A DNA stretch of 64,000 nucleotides from Rebecca billardiae RCC1528 (lineage: Eukaryota; Haptophyta): contig OZ251234.1 in assembly GCA_965240325.2 (NCBI GenBank), forward strand, positions 496,001 to 560,000. The letters run 5' to 3'. The stretch's first letter is position 1; the number at the start of each line of letters is the position of its first letter. The position numbers and the translations under genes were made by a program. The notes beneath the pieces are model-generated. The model worked only from the letters and a program-made list of their open reading frames with translations. It was not told the origin of the DNA and ran no database searches. Positions 1 to 10,142 of this stretch are shown here, one piece after another.

Positions 1-873
1 GTTGGCTGCGCTCACGAGCGTGCCGCACACCGCCTCGAGGGCCTGGTGCAGCTCGCGCTGCGCCGAGCCGGTGCGCAGGTCGAGCCGCGCCAGCACGGGC
101 CGCGCCGCGGCCCCCGCCGAACGCGCGCCGCCGCCGCTGCCGTTCGCCGTGCGCGCCTCGTCGGGCGCTGATCCCGCCGGGGCCCACAGGCCGAGCCGGC
201 GAGCGCGCGCCCAGCCTTTGCGCGTGAGCTCGATGGCGCAGTGCTCGGCGACCGGCATACTCCCCGGGTTGCGCACCCCGAGCGCGCGCAGCAGCTGCGT
301 GGCCAGCGCATGCCGCTGCCAGAACGGAGCGGCCATGCTGTTCACACCGCTCACCATTCGGCCGTCGCACGCGCGCGCGAGCGGCGCGACGCACATGCGG
401 AGCGGCGTGGAGTGCTGCAGGAAGAGCAGCCGCTGCTGGAACTCGGGCAGCGTGTCCGCCAGCTGCAGTGCGGCCAGCTGCCCTTCGTCGCCGCGCATCC
501 GTACGACCCGCGCGCCGTGCGGCGCCGCGATCGAGCCCACGTCCCAGCCCGATGCGGAGTCGGCGACGACGACGCGTGCGCCGGGTGCGAACCGGCGAAT
601 CGATGCGAGCGTCTGATTGAGTACCAGCGCGTTGTGCTCGTTGCAGATGTGCGCAGTCAGCAGGGCGGTCATGTTGGGTTGCGGCCGGCACGAGCGAGGC
701 GCCGGCGTGCCAGGCGTCGCGGATCGCGCCGGCCTGCGAGGCGTCACGGATCGCGGCGTCGGGAGCATCTTGGACAAGGTGCGCGGCGGCTGCGGTGCCC
801 TCTTCAGCTCAGCCGCCGTGATACACGCCGCGAGGATGGCGACGACGGCCGCGGGATGGCGACGACGCGTCAT
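1..873 (-). CDS. Partial glycosyltransferase-like type II membrane protein, runs off the left edge
   Basis: An uninterrupted frame of 291 codons runs leftward from an ATG at 873 and is still open at base 1, so the C-terminal part is missing. The N-terminus has basic residues (MTRRRH) followed by a hydrophobic stretch (about residues 7-20), which suggests a signal anchor. A second in-frame ATG at 672 would give a shorter protein. From that point the chain reads like the start of a GT-A type glycosyltransferase: a beta strand (ALLTAHICNEHN), then a helix, then VVVADSASGWD at roughly residues 100-112. No DxD motif falls within the visible part. The family call is therefore an inference from overall pattern; that this is coding is more secure than what it does. 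Low-complexity Gly/Ala sequence precedes the edge. Confidence 0.5.
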   Translation of the reverse strand, partial: MTRRRHPAAVVAILAACITAAELKRAPQPPRTLSKMLPTPRSVTPRRPARSATPGTPAPRSCRPQPNMTALLTAHICNEHNALVLNQTLASIRRFAPGARVVVADSASGWDVGSIAAPHGARVVRMRGDEGQLAALQLADTLPEFQQRLLFLQHSTPLRMCVAPLARACDGRMVSGVNSMAAPFWQRHALATQLLRALGVRNPGSMPVAEHCAIELTRKGWARARRLGLWAPAGSAPDEARTANGSGGGARSAGAAARPVLARLDLRTGSAQRELHQALEAVCGTLVSAAN

Positions 874-1235
874 CGGTCCTGGCGGGGGAGGCCGGCCGCC
901 ATCATCATCATGATGCTCGAGCGAATTGCGGAAATAAGCCGCCGCGCAGTGAATTTCTTTTTTTAGACAACGCACTGGCAGTCCGCACCTCCGTCACGCA
1001 GCGGGGCCCGGGGCCGGGGCCCAGTCGGACCACGGACAGCAGACGACGCCTGCGACAGACTGGTGCCGTGAAGGAGCCGGCGTGCCGCCAGGCGAGCTTC
1101 GGGCGTGATGGCGCGGCACTCGTGTGCGCCGTGTGAGCGCCGCGGCCAGTGCCAGGCCCAGGCGCCATCGTCCGTCCCTCTGCGAGCCCCGGCCGGACTC
1201 TGATGCCACGGGATGTGCCGCAGCCGGCAGCGGAC
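874..1235. other. Intergenic spacer (362 bp)
   Basis: The spacer lies upstream of the leftmost minus-strand gene and downstream of the PTPA-TIP41 gene. It contains a CATCATCAT run near 900-911 and a short T-run near 957-964. I see no convincing gene, RNA or core promoter motif in it. Confidence 0.5.
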
Positions 1236-3948
1236 TCAGTCGGCGCCGCCGCCCGTCGCCAGCGGCAGCTCGGCCGCGCGCCCGCTCACCGGGAGCTGCT
1301 CCACAAAGCGCGCGGTCACGCTGAGCGTCTCGGCGACGGGGTTAGGGTCGAGGTACGCCGTGGCCTCGGCGGGCAGCCCGCGCGCGCGCAGCGCCTCGAA
1401 CGTGTCCTCCCGCGCCGTGTACTCGAGCAGCACCGCGCGCGCGCCGAAGCGGTGGAAGAGGCGCGTGTCGTGCAGCCTCACCAGCAGCCCGTCCACGCGC
1501 AGCCAGAAGCGGAGGAGCACGAACCAGCAGCTCGGCATCACGCGCACGCGCGCGCTCAGCTGCGCGACGCCGTTGTCGTCGAGCTCCGACTCGAAGAGGT
1601 GCACCTCCTCGTTCCACAGGATCGGCTCCCGCCGGCGCAGCAGCTCGTAGTCGATGCCCTCGCCCGGCGCGGCGGGCTGCGGCCGGGCGCGAGACAGGCC
1701 GCCGCCGCCGCCGCCGTCCGCGCCGCCGCCATCCGCGCCGCCGCCGGAGCCCGCCCCCTCGCCGCACGCGTACGCGTAGGAGTACGAGCCCCTGTACGTG
1801 GTGGAGAAGGTCCAGTCGGAGGCCTCGACGGGCGAGGCGTCGACCTCGAGGTGCTCGATGTCCGCCGCGAGCCGGCTCAGCCGCTCGCTCCACGCGCCGG
1901 CGGCGGGCAGCTTGAGCGGCGACGGGTCAGGCGCGCGGCCGTCGGCGTGCGGCCGGCTGCCGTCTGGCGCGAGCACGGCGCCGCGCAGGGCGTCGAGGGC
2001 GCAGAGACGGATGCGCAGGCCGAGCGGGCGCGCGGCCGCGTCGCCGGGCGGCGTCGTCGGCGCCGGCGGCTCGAACTCGAGCGTGAGGTGCGCGTCCGGG
2101 AAGACCATCTCCGGCAGCTGCGCGCGCTCGCCGAGCGCGGCGCCGAGCGCGCGCAGCTGCGCCGCGTTGGCGAGTGGCGCGCGCGCTGCGTGCACGTGCC
2201 AGCCGTGCATGCGGATGCCGCTGTCGCCGGGGTCGAGCTCCCACGCGCCGGGGCCGGCGAGGGGGTGCGCGGGCACGGGCTGCGCGCTGGGCGCGATGGC
2301 CGCGGGCACGGCCGGCGCGACCGCCGCCACGGGCGCCGCCGCGCCGGCCAGCACCGGCGCGGCCGGCGCGCCGCCGCCGCCGGCCGCGGCCGCGGCCGCG
2401 GCGCGCGCGCGCGCGCGCGCGGCCGCCGAGCCCGTGTGCTGCGGCGCGGCGCTCGCCGGCGTGCCCCCGCCGAAGAGGCGGCCGACGAGCTCGACGATCG
2501 ACGTGTGCTGCGGCGGCGCCATCCCGCCCATCGGCATCGCGCCGGGGAAGGCGGTGGGCGGCATGGCGGCGCACGCGCCGCCGCCCAGCGCGGGCGCGCT
2601 CGGCTGCGGCTGCGGCTGCGAGCGCGGCGGCTGCGGCGGCGGGCGGAAGGGGAGCGTGCGGCCGAAGAGGAGGTGCTGCGCGACGGGGAACTTACCGAGC
2701 ACCTCCAGCCGCCACAGCTGCACCAGCCCGCGCGCCGCCGTCGGCCAGTCGCGCGCCATCTTGCAAATGTCGCACAGGATGGGGCACGCCTCCTGCAGCG
2801 AGCAGCTGCGTGCTTTGGTCGCCTTGGCGTGCGCGACGGCCGAGAGGAAGTGGGTGCGCTGCGCGAACATGTCGACGAGGCCGCCGCCCCCGCCGCCCGC
2901 CCCGCCGTCCACGTCCACGACCACCGTCTTCGGCGTGCGCACGTGCGCGTGCCCGATCAGCTGCGCCGCGCCCCACGCGAACGGCAGCATCACGTAGTCG
3001 TCCACGCACCACACGCCGTGCGAGCCTGCGGGCTCGAGGTTGAAGAGCGAGGTGAGCGCGCGGACGAGGCGGGCGTACGCGGGGAAGATGGCGCAGCCGA
3101 TCGCGACGAGCGCGGCGCGGTCCGTCGACCACGCGTACTCCGGGCGCACGCCGTCGCCGACACCGCCGCCGCCGCCGCCGCCGCCGGCCGCGCCCGCGTC
3201 CGCGGGCGCGCCGCCGCCCGCGCCGCCCGCGCCGCCGTCGGTGCGTAGGCAGCCGCGCTTGGCGGCGGCGAGCAGCAGCATGCAGAACGTGGCCTCGTGG
3301 CCCGTGCCGTAGTCCAGCCGCGCGCGCGAGCCGAACGAGTCCACCCAGTACGCGCGCAGCTCGGCGGCGAGCGCGTCCGGACCCTCGCTCGGCGGCCGCG
3401 CGGGCGGCTGGTGCGCGGGCTGGGCGGCGCCGCCGCCGCCAGCCTCGGCCTGCGCGGCCGAGCCGGGGCCCTCGGCCTCGGCGGCGAGCGTGCGCATGTC
3501 CTCGAGCGCGCGCGCAGCCATCGCGTCGTACCACTCGCGGTACGCCGGGTCGCCGAACCGCGCGGCCGCGCGCGCCGCCTCGCTGCGCGGCTGCGCGCTC
3601 GCCTCCGCCGCCAGCCGGTCGAGAGCGCTCACGAGCAAGCGCGCGCCGACTGCGGCGCGAGGCGCGCGCGGGCGGGGTCGGAGCGCGGGGCTGAGGACGG
3701 TGGGCGGCGGCGCGTCGCGGTGGCGGGGCTTCGAGCCGCGGGCGCGCGGGGTCGCGCCGCGCTGCGCCGCGCGCACCGGAGGTGGCGAGCGCGGCATCGT
3801 TCTCGACGCCGCGGATCGCATCGCCGACCGCCTCGGCGAAGGCGCAGAGCTCGACGCAGGTGGGCGAGGCGAGCCAGGCGTGCACGTCCTCGTCCGAGCC
3901 GATGGTGCGCGCGGCGGGGGGCATCGACATGGCGGCCGGCGGCTGCAT
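1236..3948 (-). CDS. PTPA-TIP41 fusion protein (two PP2A regulators in one chain)
   Basis: Exons are 3777-3948 and 1236-3649, with one 127-bp intron (GTGCG...GCAG), giving 861 residues. Residues about 10-390 are phosphotyrosyl phosphatase activator (PTPA/Ypa1/PPP2R4), a peptidyl-prolyl isomerase-like factor that activates the PP2A catalytic subunit. Its signatures are visible: LDYGTGHE near residue 170, LEPAGSHGVWCVDDY near 258, and FPVAQHLLFG near 384. An Ala/Gly/Pro linker follows (about 390-530). Residues about 530-855 are TIP41/TIPRL, which binds PP2A-type catalytic subunits: LPEMVFPD, DWTFSTTYRGSY near 671, and RVMPSCWFVLLRFWLRVDG followed by HDTRLFHRF near 750-790. The downstream exon is open across both domains, so the fusion does not depend on a splice guess. 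The start at 3948 is the first ATG before conserved sequence; an in-frame extension to 4056 is possible. It is divergent with the papain-like gene. Confidence 0.9.
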
Positions 3949-4214
3949 CGTCGGCGGCGGAAAGGGAGGTCGAGAGAGTACGCGCACGCCGATGGCGGCT
4001 GGAAGCGCGCGTCTGGTCTTGCGTGACTGTCTTGTGTCCGGGTTCGAAGTGACCATCTGAACAGCGCGTCTATTCGAGAGGCCTCGTGACTGTCCTCATG
4101 AAGAGACGACGCTATCCCTCCCAAGCGGGTTTGATTTCGTGCTTGAAAGGCGAGCGCCCCCGCCGCGAAGCACGGGCGGCCGCGCCATCGCTCGACGCGC
4201 ACGCCAGCGGAGCG
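3949..4214. promoter_or_regulatory. Divergent promoter region, PTPA-TIP41 / papain-like gene
   Basis: These 266 bp separate two start codons on opposite strands, so the segment must hold both promoters and 5' leaders. I see no TATA box. It is less GC-rich than the flanking coding DNA around 4020-4150. Confidence 0.5.
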
Positions 4215-7200
4215 ATGTGGGCGCGCCCGGGCGCGCTCGCAGCGTGCGTCGCGCTGGCCTTCGCCTTCGGCTGCGCGCACGCCCGCTCGCCCGCCTCGCT
4301 CGAGGACACGCTCTCGCACCTCGAGTACGCGCGCCTCTTTGACGCCTTCCACTCGTGGGCGCGCCGCCACCACCGCACGTACCCGACGGCGGCGAAGGAG
4401 CGATCGGCGCTCGCGGCGTTCTACCTGGTGCGTGGCGCTTTCCAGAGCTGCTTTGCTTCGGCGCGCGCACGCCGCGCCGCCGCGCCCACGCGCGCCCACG
4501 CGCGCTCACGCGCGCAGCGCGCGCGCGCTCACGCGCGCGCGCCCGCAGAACCGCAAGGCCGTGGCCGAGTGCAACGCTAACTCGGCGGAGAGCGGCTTCA
4601 TCTGCAGCATGAACGGCTTCTCGGACGAGACGCACGCGCAGTTCCTCGACGGCCGCCTCCGCGACTTTGGCGACTACGACAAGGGCTACTCGAAGGCGGG
4701 CACGCACCCGGTCAAGGACACTCTGGGAAACACGCTCGCGCCGCCGCCCGGCCGCATGGATTGGGTGGAGCGGGGCAAGGTGACGCCCGTCTCCGACCAG
4801 GTGCGCGGCGCGGCGCGTGCGTCGGCGCGGGCGCTGCCCCGACGCACCCGCCCTGCTCGCACGCCGCCTGGCTCACCCGCGCGCCGCCGCCGCCGCCGCC
4901 GCCGCCGCTGCCGCCGCGCCGCCTGCCCGCTCGCGCGCACGCTCGCGCGCACGCTCGCGCTCGCGCGCGCCGCGCCGCGCGGCGGCGCAGGGCGCGTGCG
5001 CGTCCTCGTGGGCGTTCGCCGCCGTGTCGTCGCTCGAGAGCCTCAACGCGATCATGGGCCGAGACCTGGTGCACCTCTCCGTGCAGCAGATGCTCAGCTG
5101 CGACGGGCACGAGCACGAGAAGGGCTCCGAGTGGCGGGTGCGCCGCCGGCCGCGCGCCCGCCACGCGCGCGCCGCTCGCCCCCGGTGGGGCGGGACGAGG
5201 CACGTGCGCGGCGCTCGCGCGCGCGTCGGCGCTCGCGTCGGCGCCGATCTCCGCCCTCGGCCGCGGCGCGCGGCGCCTCGGCGCACACCCGCCGTGCAGG
5301 CGTGCGCGGGAGGTCTGCCACACAACGCACTCGGCTGGGTTCAGAAGCATGGCGGACTTTCAAGGGCTTCGGCCTACTCGCCCTACCTCTCGGGGAACAC
5401 GTCGGCGGACATGCGCTGCCTGTGCTGCGGCGGCACGTTCGGGCTGTGCGCGGGGCGCGGCTCGGTGGGCGGCGCGCACACGCGCGAGTGCGAGCGCGAG
5501 GTCACGTGCGGCGGTTACTTCGAGGTGCCGCACGGTGCGCGCGCAGTTGCGCCGTTGCGGCGCTGTGCGCGCGGAGCCGCGCGCGCGCCGGCCCGCCCCG
5601 AGCGCGGCGGAGCGGGGGCGGCGCGCGGCGCGCGGCGCGCGGCGTGCGGCGTGCGGCGCGCGGCGCGTGGCACTCCGGCCGCGCGCGCCCACGCCGGCTC
5701 GCCGCGCGCCCCCGCTGCCGCCCCGTGCGCGCGCGCGTGCGCAGACGAGGGCGCGCTGCTGGATGCTGTCTCGCAGCAGCCGGTGGTCACGGGCGTGGAC
5801 GCGTCCGCGCACACGTTCATGCTGTACCGCTCGGGTGTGTACTCGGCGGCGGGGCACGGGTGGAGATCGCACGAGATCAACCACGCGCTGCTCGTCGTCG
5901 GGTACGGCGAGGAGGACGGGGTGAAGTACTGGAAGGTGCGCGCGCGCCGGCACGCGCACCGCGCAGCGCGCGCCCGCGCAGCGCGCGCTCACGTTGCGCT
6001 GCCGCCACGGCCGCGCGCTGCGCGCGTGCGCGCGCGCGCGCCTGCGCGTGCCTGCGCGTGCGCGCCGCCTGCCTGCCTGCCCCTGCCCCGCCTCTCTGCC
6101 GCGCGCAGCTCAAGAACAGCTGGGGCACGGACTGGGGCGAGAACGGCTTCCTCCGCCTCAAGCGCGGCGAGCGCGAGCTAGGCGTTGGTGCGCGCCGCGC
6201 GACCGCCGCCGCGCGACCGCCGCCCCCCGCGGCAGCCGGCGATGCGCCCGCGCGCCCGCGCGCGCGCGCTCCGCCGCGCGAGCGGCGGCGCCGGCCTCTC
6301 ACCCGCGCGCGGCGCCCTCGGCCGCGTGCGCGCGGCCCTCGGCGCGTGCAGCCTCGTACTCCGTCTACCCCTCCACGCCGACAGTGCCGCTGCAGTGCGC
6401 GGCCGCGGCGGAGGGCGACGTGCAGTTGCTTGCCTACCCGCGCGGCGTGGTGACCACGTTTACGCACGGCGCGTGGCGCGCGCTGTGCGCGGAGGACAAG
6501 CACGTGCGCGAGCGCACCGGTGCGTGCGCGCGGCTGGGCGTGTGCTGCGACGCGCGGCGCGCGCCGGGCTGCGCGCGCCGCGCGCTCCAGCCGGCGAGCG
6601 CTGTGCACGCGCGCGCGCGCCGTGCGCCGCGCGCGCCGCCCGCCCGCCCGCCCGCGCGCGCCGCCCGCGCGCGCGCGCCGCCCGAGCCCAGCTCTCCCGC
6701 GGAGGCCTGCCATGAGGCGAGCCCCGCGCTCGCCGCCCCCTCGCGCGCGCGCGGCGACCGCGCGGTTGCGGCCGGTGCGCGCAGGCGGCCTCGTGTGCAG
6801 GCAGCTGGGCTACTCGCACGCGCACAAGGTCGACGACGTCAAGACGGCGCGGGCGCACGCGCTTACAGCTCCGCAGGTGCCGCGCGCGCCCGCGGCCGCG
6901 CGCGCGCGTGCGGCTGCTGCGCGCGCGGCGTGGAGGGGGGCGGGTGGGCTTGGCGAGGCTCGGGCGTGTGGGAGCAGGGCGGCGCGCTGAGCGCTCTGCG
7001 CGCGCCCCGCTGATCCGCCCTGCCCGTGCGCGCTGCGCCCTCCGCCCCGCCCGCCGCCCGCCCGCAGCTGCGCTGCTCCTCCACTGCTGCCTCGCTCGTC
7101 CAGTGCGACCCGATCGGCGCGGCGGTCGACAGCGGCGCCGACCCGTGCCCCTCGGGCGAGATCATGGAGGTGGAGTGCGAGGGCGCGAGGCCGTCCGACG

Positions 7201-7817
7201 AGACCAAGCAGTGCGGCACCGCGACGATGGGCGCGGCGCAGGGCAGCATGCGCGGCAGCACCGGCGCGGTCGGCGCGGGGCCTGGCCAGTCAGCGCCGCC
7301 GGGGCGCGCGCCGCCGGAGCCGGCGGCGCGCGCGAGCGCCGAGCCGGCGCGCGCCGGCGGCGCGGGCAGGACGGGCAGCGGCCTGCAGGCAGCGGGCGCG
7401 GCTGGGTCGGGCGCGGGCGGCTCCGACGCCGGCAGCCGTCGTGACGCGCGCACCCGCGCCGACGAGCACGACGCCGACGACGCCGGCGGCGGCAGCCGGC
7501 GCAGCCGGCGCAGCAGCCGGCACGAGCGACACCGGACTCACGACCACCTGCACCTGAGCGTGTCTGAGCACACGGCGCAGGGCGCGGACGCAGCCCTGCC
7601 CGGCCGGCGCGCCAAGCACCTCGCGGCCGAGGCGGGCGCGCGCGGCGCGGACGCGGACGCGGACGGCGGCGCCGCGGCCAAGCCGCCGGCGGCGCGCGCG
7701 GGCGCGGCGGCGGCGCTTGGCGGACTCTCGATCGCCGCTCTCGTGTTGGCCGGCCGCGCCGCGCTCGGCGCGGGGGCGCGCGCGCCGAGCACGCCGCCGC
7801 CGCCCCCTCTCGCGTGA
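4215..7817 (+). CDS. Papain-fold (C1A) protein with Ser in place of catalytic Cys, plus SRCR-like domain
   Basis: Nine exons fit in phase: 4215-4427, 4549-4800, 4991-5137, 5300-5534, 5745-5935, 6109-6187, 6352-6519, 6785-6876 and 7068-7817 (708 residues). Eight introns of 121-265 bp begin GTGCG or GTGCC and end GCAG. A signal peptide (residues 1-23) is followed by an I29-type propeptide (about 30-120; NGFSDETHAQF) and a C1A domain. The active-site region reads DQGACASSWAF, where papain has DQGxCGSCWAF, so the nucleophile position is Ser161 (codon TCG). His329 (EINHALLVVGYG) and Asn349 (LKNSWGTDWGENG) are kept, as is the CAGGLPHNAL segment. Residues about 373-480 carry an SRCR-like domain (LVCRQLGYSHAH, then LRCSSTAASLVQC). 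The low-complexity tail ends with a hydrophobic stretch (about 680-695) that could anchor it. It may be a pseudoprotease or a serine-type variant. The last exon is the least certain. Confidence 0.85.
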
Positions 7818-8879
7818 GGCAGGCGCGCCGTGGCGGACCGAGCTGCGCGTGCCGGCGCGTGCGAGCGTGGGCGCGCGCGCAGCGCCCTCGCCGCTGCCGC
7901 GAGCGGCTGCCGCGCCGCGGCCGCATCCACCGTTGGCGCCGCGGGAGGCGGCGGGGCGGCACGGAGGCACGCCGCATCAGGCCGTGTCGCACGCGGCACG
8001 GCCGCCCGGGCGTCACGGCCGGCGCCGGCGCCGCGGCCAATGCCGGCGCCCCCTGGCCCGGCCGCCGGGCTCGGCACGCGGCACGGCATCCGGCTCGAAT
8101 GGCCGCGGCGCTGCCAGGTGGCAGTGTAGCCGGCCGACCGCACCTGTGCCTGACATGGCTCACCCTGGCCGTTACGAATACGGGTGTTATTATTATAAGT
8201 AGTTAGTAGTTACGACTACTATTAAATCTAGCGGTCGTTAATCGTTTCAAATATGAATCAACTGGCGGTTACATCGGTTGGAACTGATGTAATTAAGATT
8301 GACGTACCATAATATATTATATTGCTGGAGCCGTGCTGTGGATCCGAAGTCCGAACTTGTCGGTTTGAACAGGGGAGAGAGAAGTTTGACGTTGCGAACC
8401 TCATTGCTCTCGTCAATATGGCGCTCGTCAATTATTGCAGGTGCCTTCTGCCGAGATGCTCGCGAGCCCGAAGAATCTGCCGGCCATAAGTCATAGTTTC
8501 GCCCCGTTAGCAGTGATTCAGGCAAGAATCTAATTCGTATGGTGGTAGCAATCTTCGCAAAGGACTGTCCCTTCCGTCAGCTTCTCTATGATACTACAAG
8601 CTTCGCCTCCTTCGGCAAAAACAGATAAACCCAATCTCGGCCGAGATTGGAGAATTTGGGTAATGGTCGGTAGGGAATCGGTGTTAGCCAAATTTTTGAT
8701 CGGTGCAGTGTGGTGGGGCCCCCAATCGACGAAGCCCATCAAGGACGATGTAACTATTGGAAAGGATCGGAAATATCGAATCGACATGAGCCGCGAGAAG
8801 CAATCTCCGCCCGCGAAATCATCGTGCCCGAGGAGCCCGTCCCTGACAACACGCCCCCCGACGAGCCCGCCCAAGACCA
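7818..8879. other. Intergenic region with a GC drop from about 8165
   Basis: Bases 7818-8160 continue the GC-rich 3' flank of the papain-like gene. From about 8165 to 8800 composition falls to roughly half GC, unlike the coding DNA on either side. Short open frames on both strands here (for example 8530-8880 minus) lack family features, and I do not call them. The segment probably holds the promoter and leader of the downstream cyclin gene. Confidence 0.5.
8631..8760. promoter_or_regulatory. CCAAT-box cluster with a perfect 20-bp palindrome, upstream of the cyclin gene
   Basis: Bases 8631-8650 form a perfect palindrome (ccaatctcggccgagattgg) that places a CCAAT pentamer at each end on opposite strands. 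Further copies occur at 8722-8726 (CCAAT) and 8756-8760 (ATTGG). The cluster lies about 120-250 bp before the cyclin ATG at 8880. CCAAT boxes are bound by NF-Y and are common in animal cell-cycle promoters; its function here is inference. Confidence 0.4.
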
Positions 8880-9818
8880 ATGCGCCTTCCCCCCATCTTC
8901 AACAAGGCCACGTACGCGGACGTGGCGCCGCGCGTGCAGACGCGCGTGCGCGACCTCGTCGCAGCCATCTCCAACGGCCCGACGCCGGACATGGCCTGGA
9001 CCAGCGGGATCAGGCCGGAATCGCTCGTGCTCGCGTGCGCGTACCTCGGCCGGCTCGTCGCGAGCGTCGACGAGGGCTCTAGCCGGAGTGAGGCGGTGCA
9101 GGGGATCGCCGCGCAGGCGCTGCTCCACTTCGCCACGTGCGTCACCCTCGCCGACAAGTACTGCAACGACCGCAGCTACGACAACCTGCTCCTGCTCGTC
9201 GCACAGGCGGCGACGCTCGAGGCGTCGGCGCTCCGTCGCGCCGAGCTCGCGACCTGGCGCGTGCTGCTCGACACGTCGGGCATGCTCGTCACTCCCGAGG
9301 AGTTCAATGCGTTCGCGTTCCTGATCAGTGACGCGAAGTGGGGGCGACTCGGCCACGACGACGCGCTCGCGCTGCTGGCGCGCACTGCGCGCTCACATGC
9401 GGCGGTGCTGCGCGCCGGCTCGGTCAAAGACCCCTTCTTGCGAGCAGGCGTGGACGACGAGGAGGAGCGCCCGGCGCGCGCGGATGCGCTACAAGCTCTC
9501 GGGAGCATCTTCGGCCGTGTGCGTGCGCCGCGCGCGCCGCGTGACAGCCACATCAGCAGCAGCAGCGGCAGCGGAACCAGCGGCAGTAGCGATGGCGGCA
9601 GCTCCGTCGCTGCGAGCGCAGACGGCCGCGACGTCAGCGGCAAAGCGTCCGACGTGTCGGATTCGCAGGCGCGCTCCTGGACGCAGCGCCTTCGCATGTT
9701 CCCGGGTGCGCGCCCAACGTCGGCGCGCTCCGGCGCAAGCGCAGTGAGCGAGGCGATGGCCGCTCTCCCCACAAGAAGTCCTGGGCACGACCGACTCGCC
9801 GCCGCTTTGGCCGAGTAA
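8880..9818 (+). CDS. Pho80-type (P/U-type) cyclin-box protein
   Basis: This is a single-exon frame of 312 residues starting at a true ATG. Residues about 25-145 match a Pho80-like cyclin box: a helix (LVLACAYLGRLVASVD), then the hallmark segment CVTLADKYCNDRSYDN followed by LLLLVA, an acidic helix (LRRAELATWRVLLD) and a final TPEEFNAF segment. In this family the box binds a Pho85/CDK5-class kinase and sets its activity in nutrient or cell-cycle signalling. The C-terminal 140 residues are Ser/Gly/Ala-rich with no domain visible, including a serine run (SSSSGSGTSGSSDGG) that could be phosphorylated. Domain size and order fit the family, which often carries disordered tails. The upstream CCAAT cluster is consistent with a cell-cycle-type promoter. 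The kinase partner cannot be told from sequence. Confidence 0.65.
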   Translation: MRLPPIFNKATYADVAPRVQTRVRDLVAAISNGPTPDMAWTSGIRPESLVLACAYLGRLVASVDEGSSRSEAVQGIAAQALLHFATCVTLADKYCNDRSYDNLLLLVAQAATLEASALRRAELATWRVLLDTSGMLVTPEEFNAFAFLISDAKWGRLGHDDALALLARTARSHAAVLRAGSVKDPFLRAGVDDEEERPARADALQALGSIFGRVRAPRAPRDSHISSSSGSGTSGSSDGGSSVAASADGRDVSGKASDVSDSQARSWTQRLRMFPGARPTSARSGASAVSEAMAALPTRSPGHDRLAAALAE

Positions 9819-10098
9819 CGAGTAATCTGCGACTGCCGACTACCGAGCCGGTACGTTCGCGGACTGACTCCGCTGGGAGCGATTCAATTAGCCCGGACGG
9901 TGTGCCACCCGCTCTGTATCCTGATATATGTCTCAGAAGTCCGTGCCATGTGACACATAGTTCTGGAAACCCACGAGAACAAAGGCACGACTTCACGCTG
10001 GGGACCAGCCCGTCGCGGGCCTTTATTTGACGCCCCGGCTCACCACCCACCGGGTCACATAAGCGCAATTCGCGTACCCGCTTACGCGCTCGATAGGA

Positions 10099-10142
10099 CA
10101 AAAACCGCTCGTCGTTCGGTCAAAAACCGCTCGTCGTTCGGC
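10099..10142 (+). repeat. 22-bp tandem direct repeat (two copies)
   Basis: The unit caaaaaccgctcgtcgttcg plus two more bases occurs at 10099-10120 and again, adjacent, at 10121-10142; only the last base of the unit differs (t versus c). It lies in the spacer between the cyclin and FKBP genes. It may be a simple duplication or a repeated factor site. Confidence 0.85.

Noticed and set aside
8530-8880. Overlapping short frames on both strands in the low-GC region before the cyclin gene
   Set aside because: They show no domain, and the segment fits better as promoter and leader sequence.
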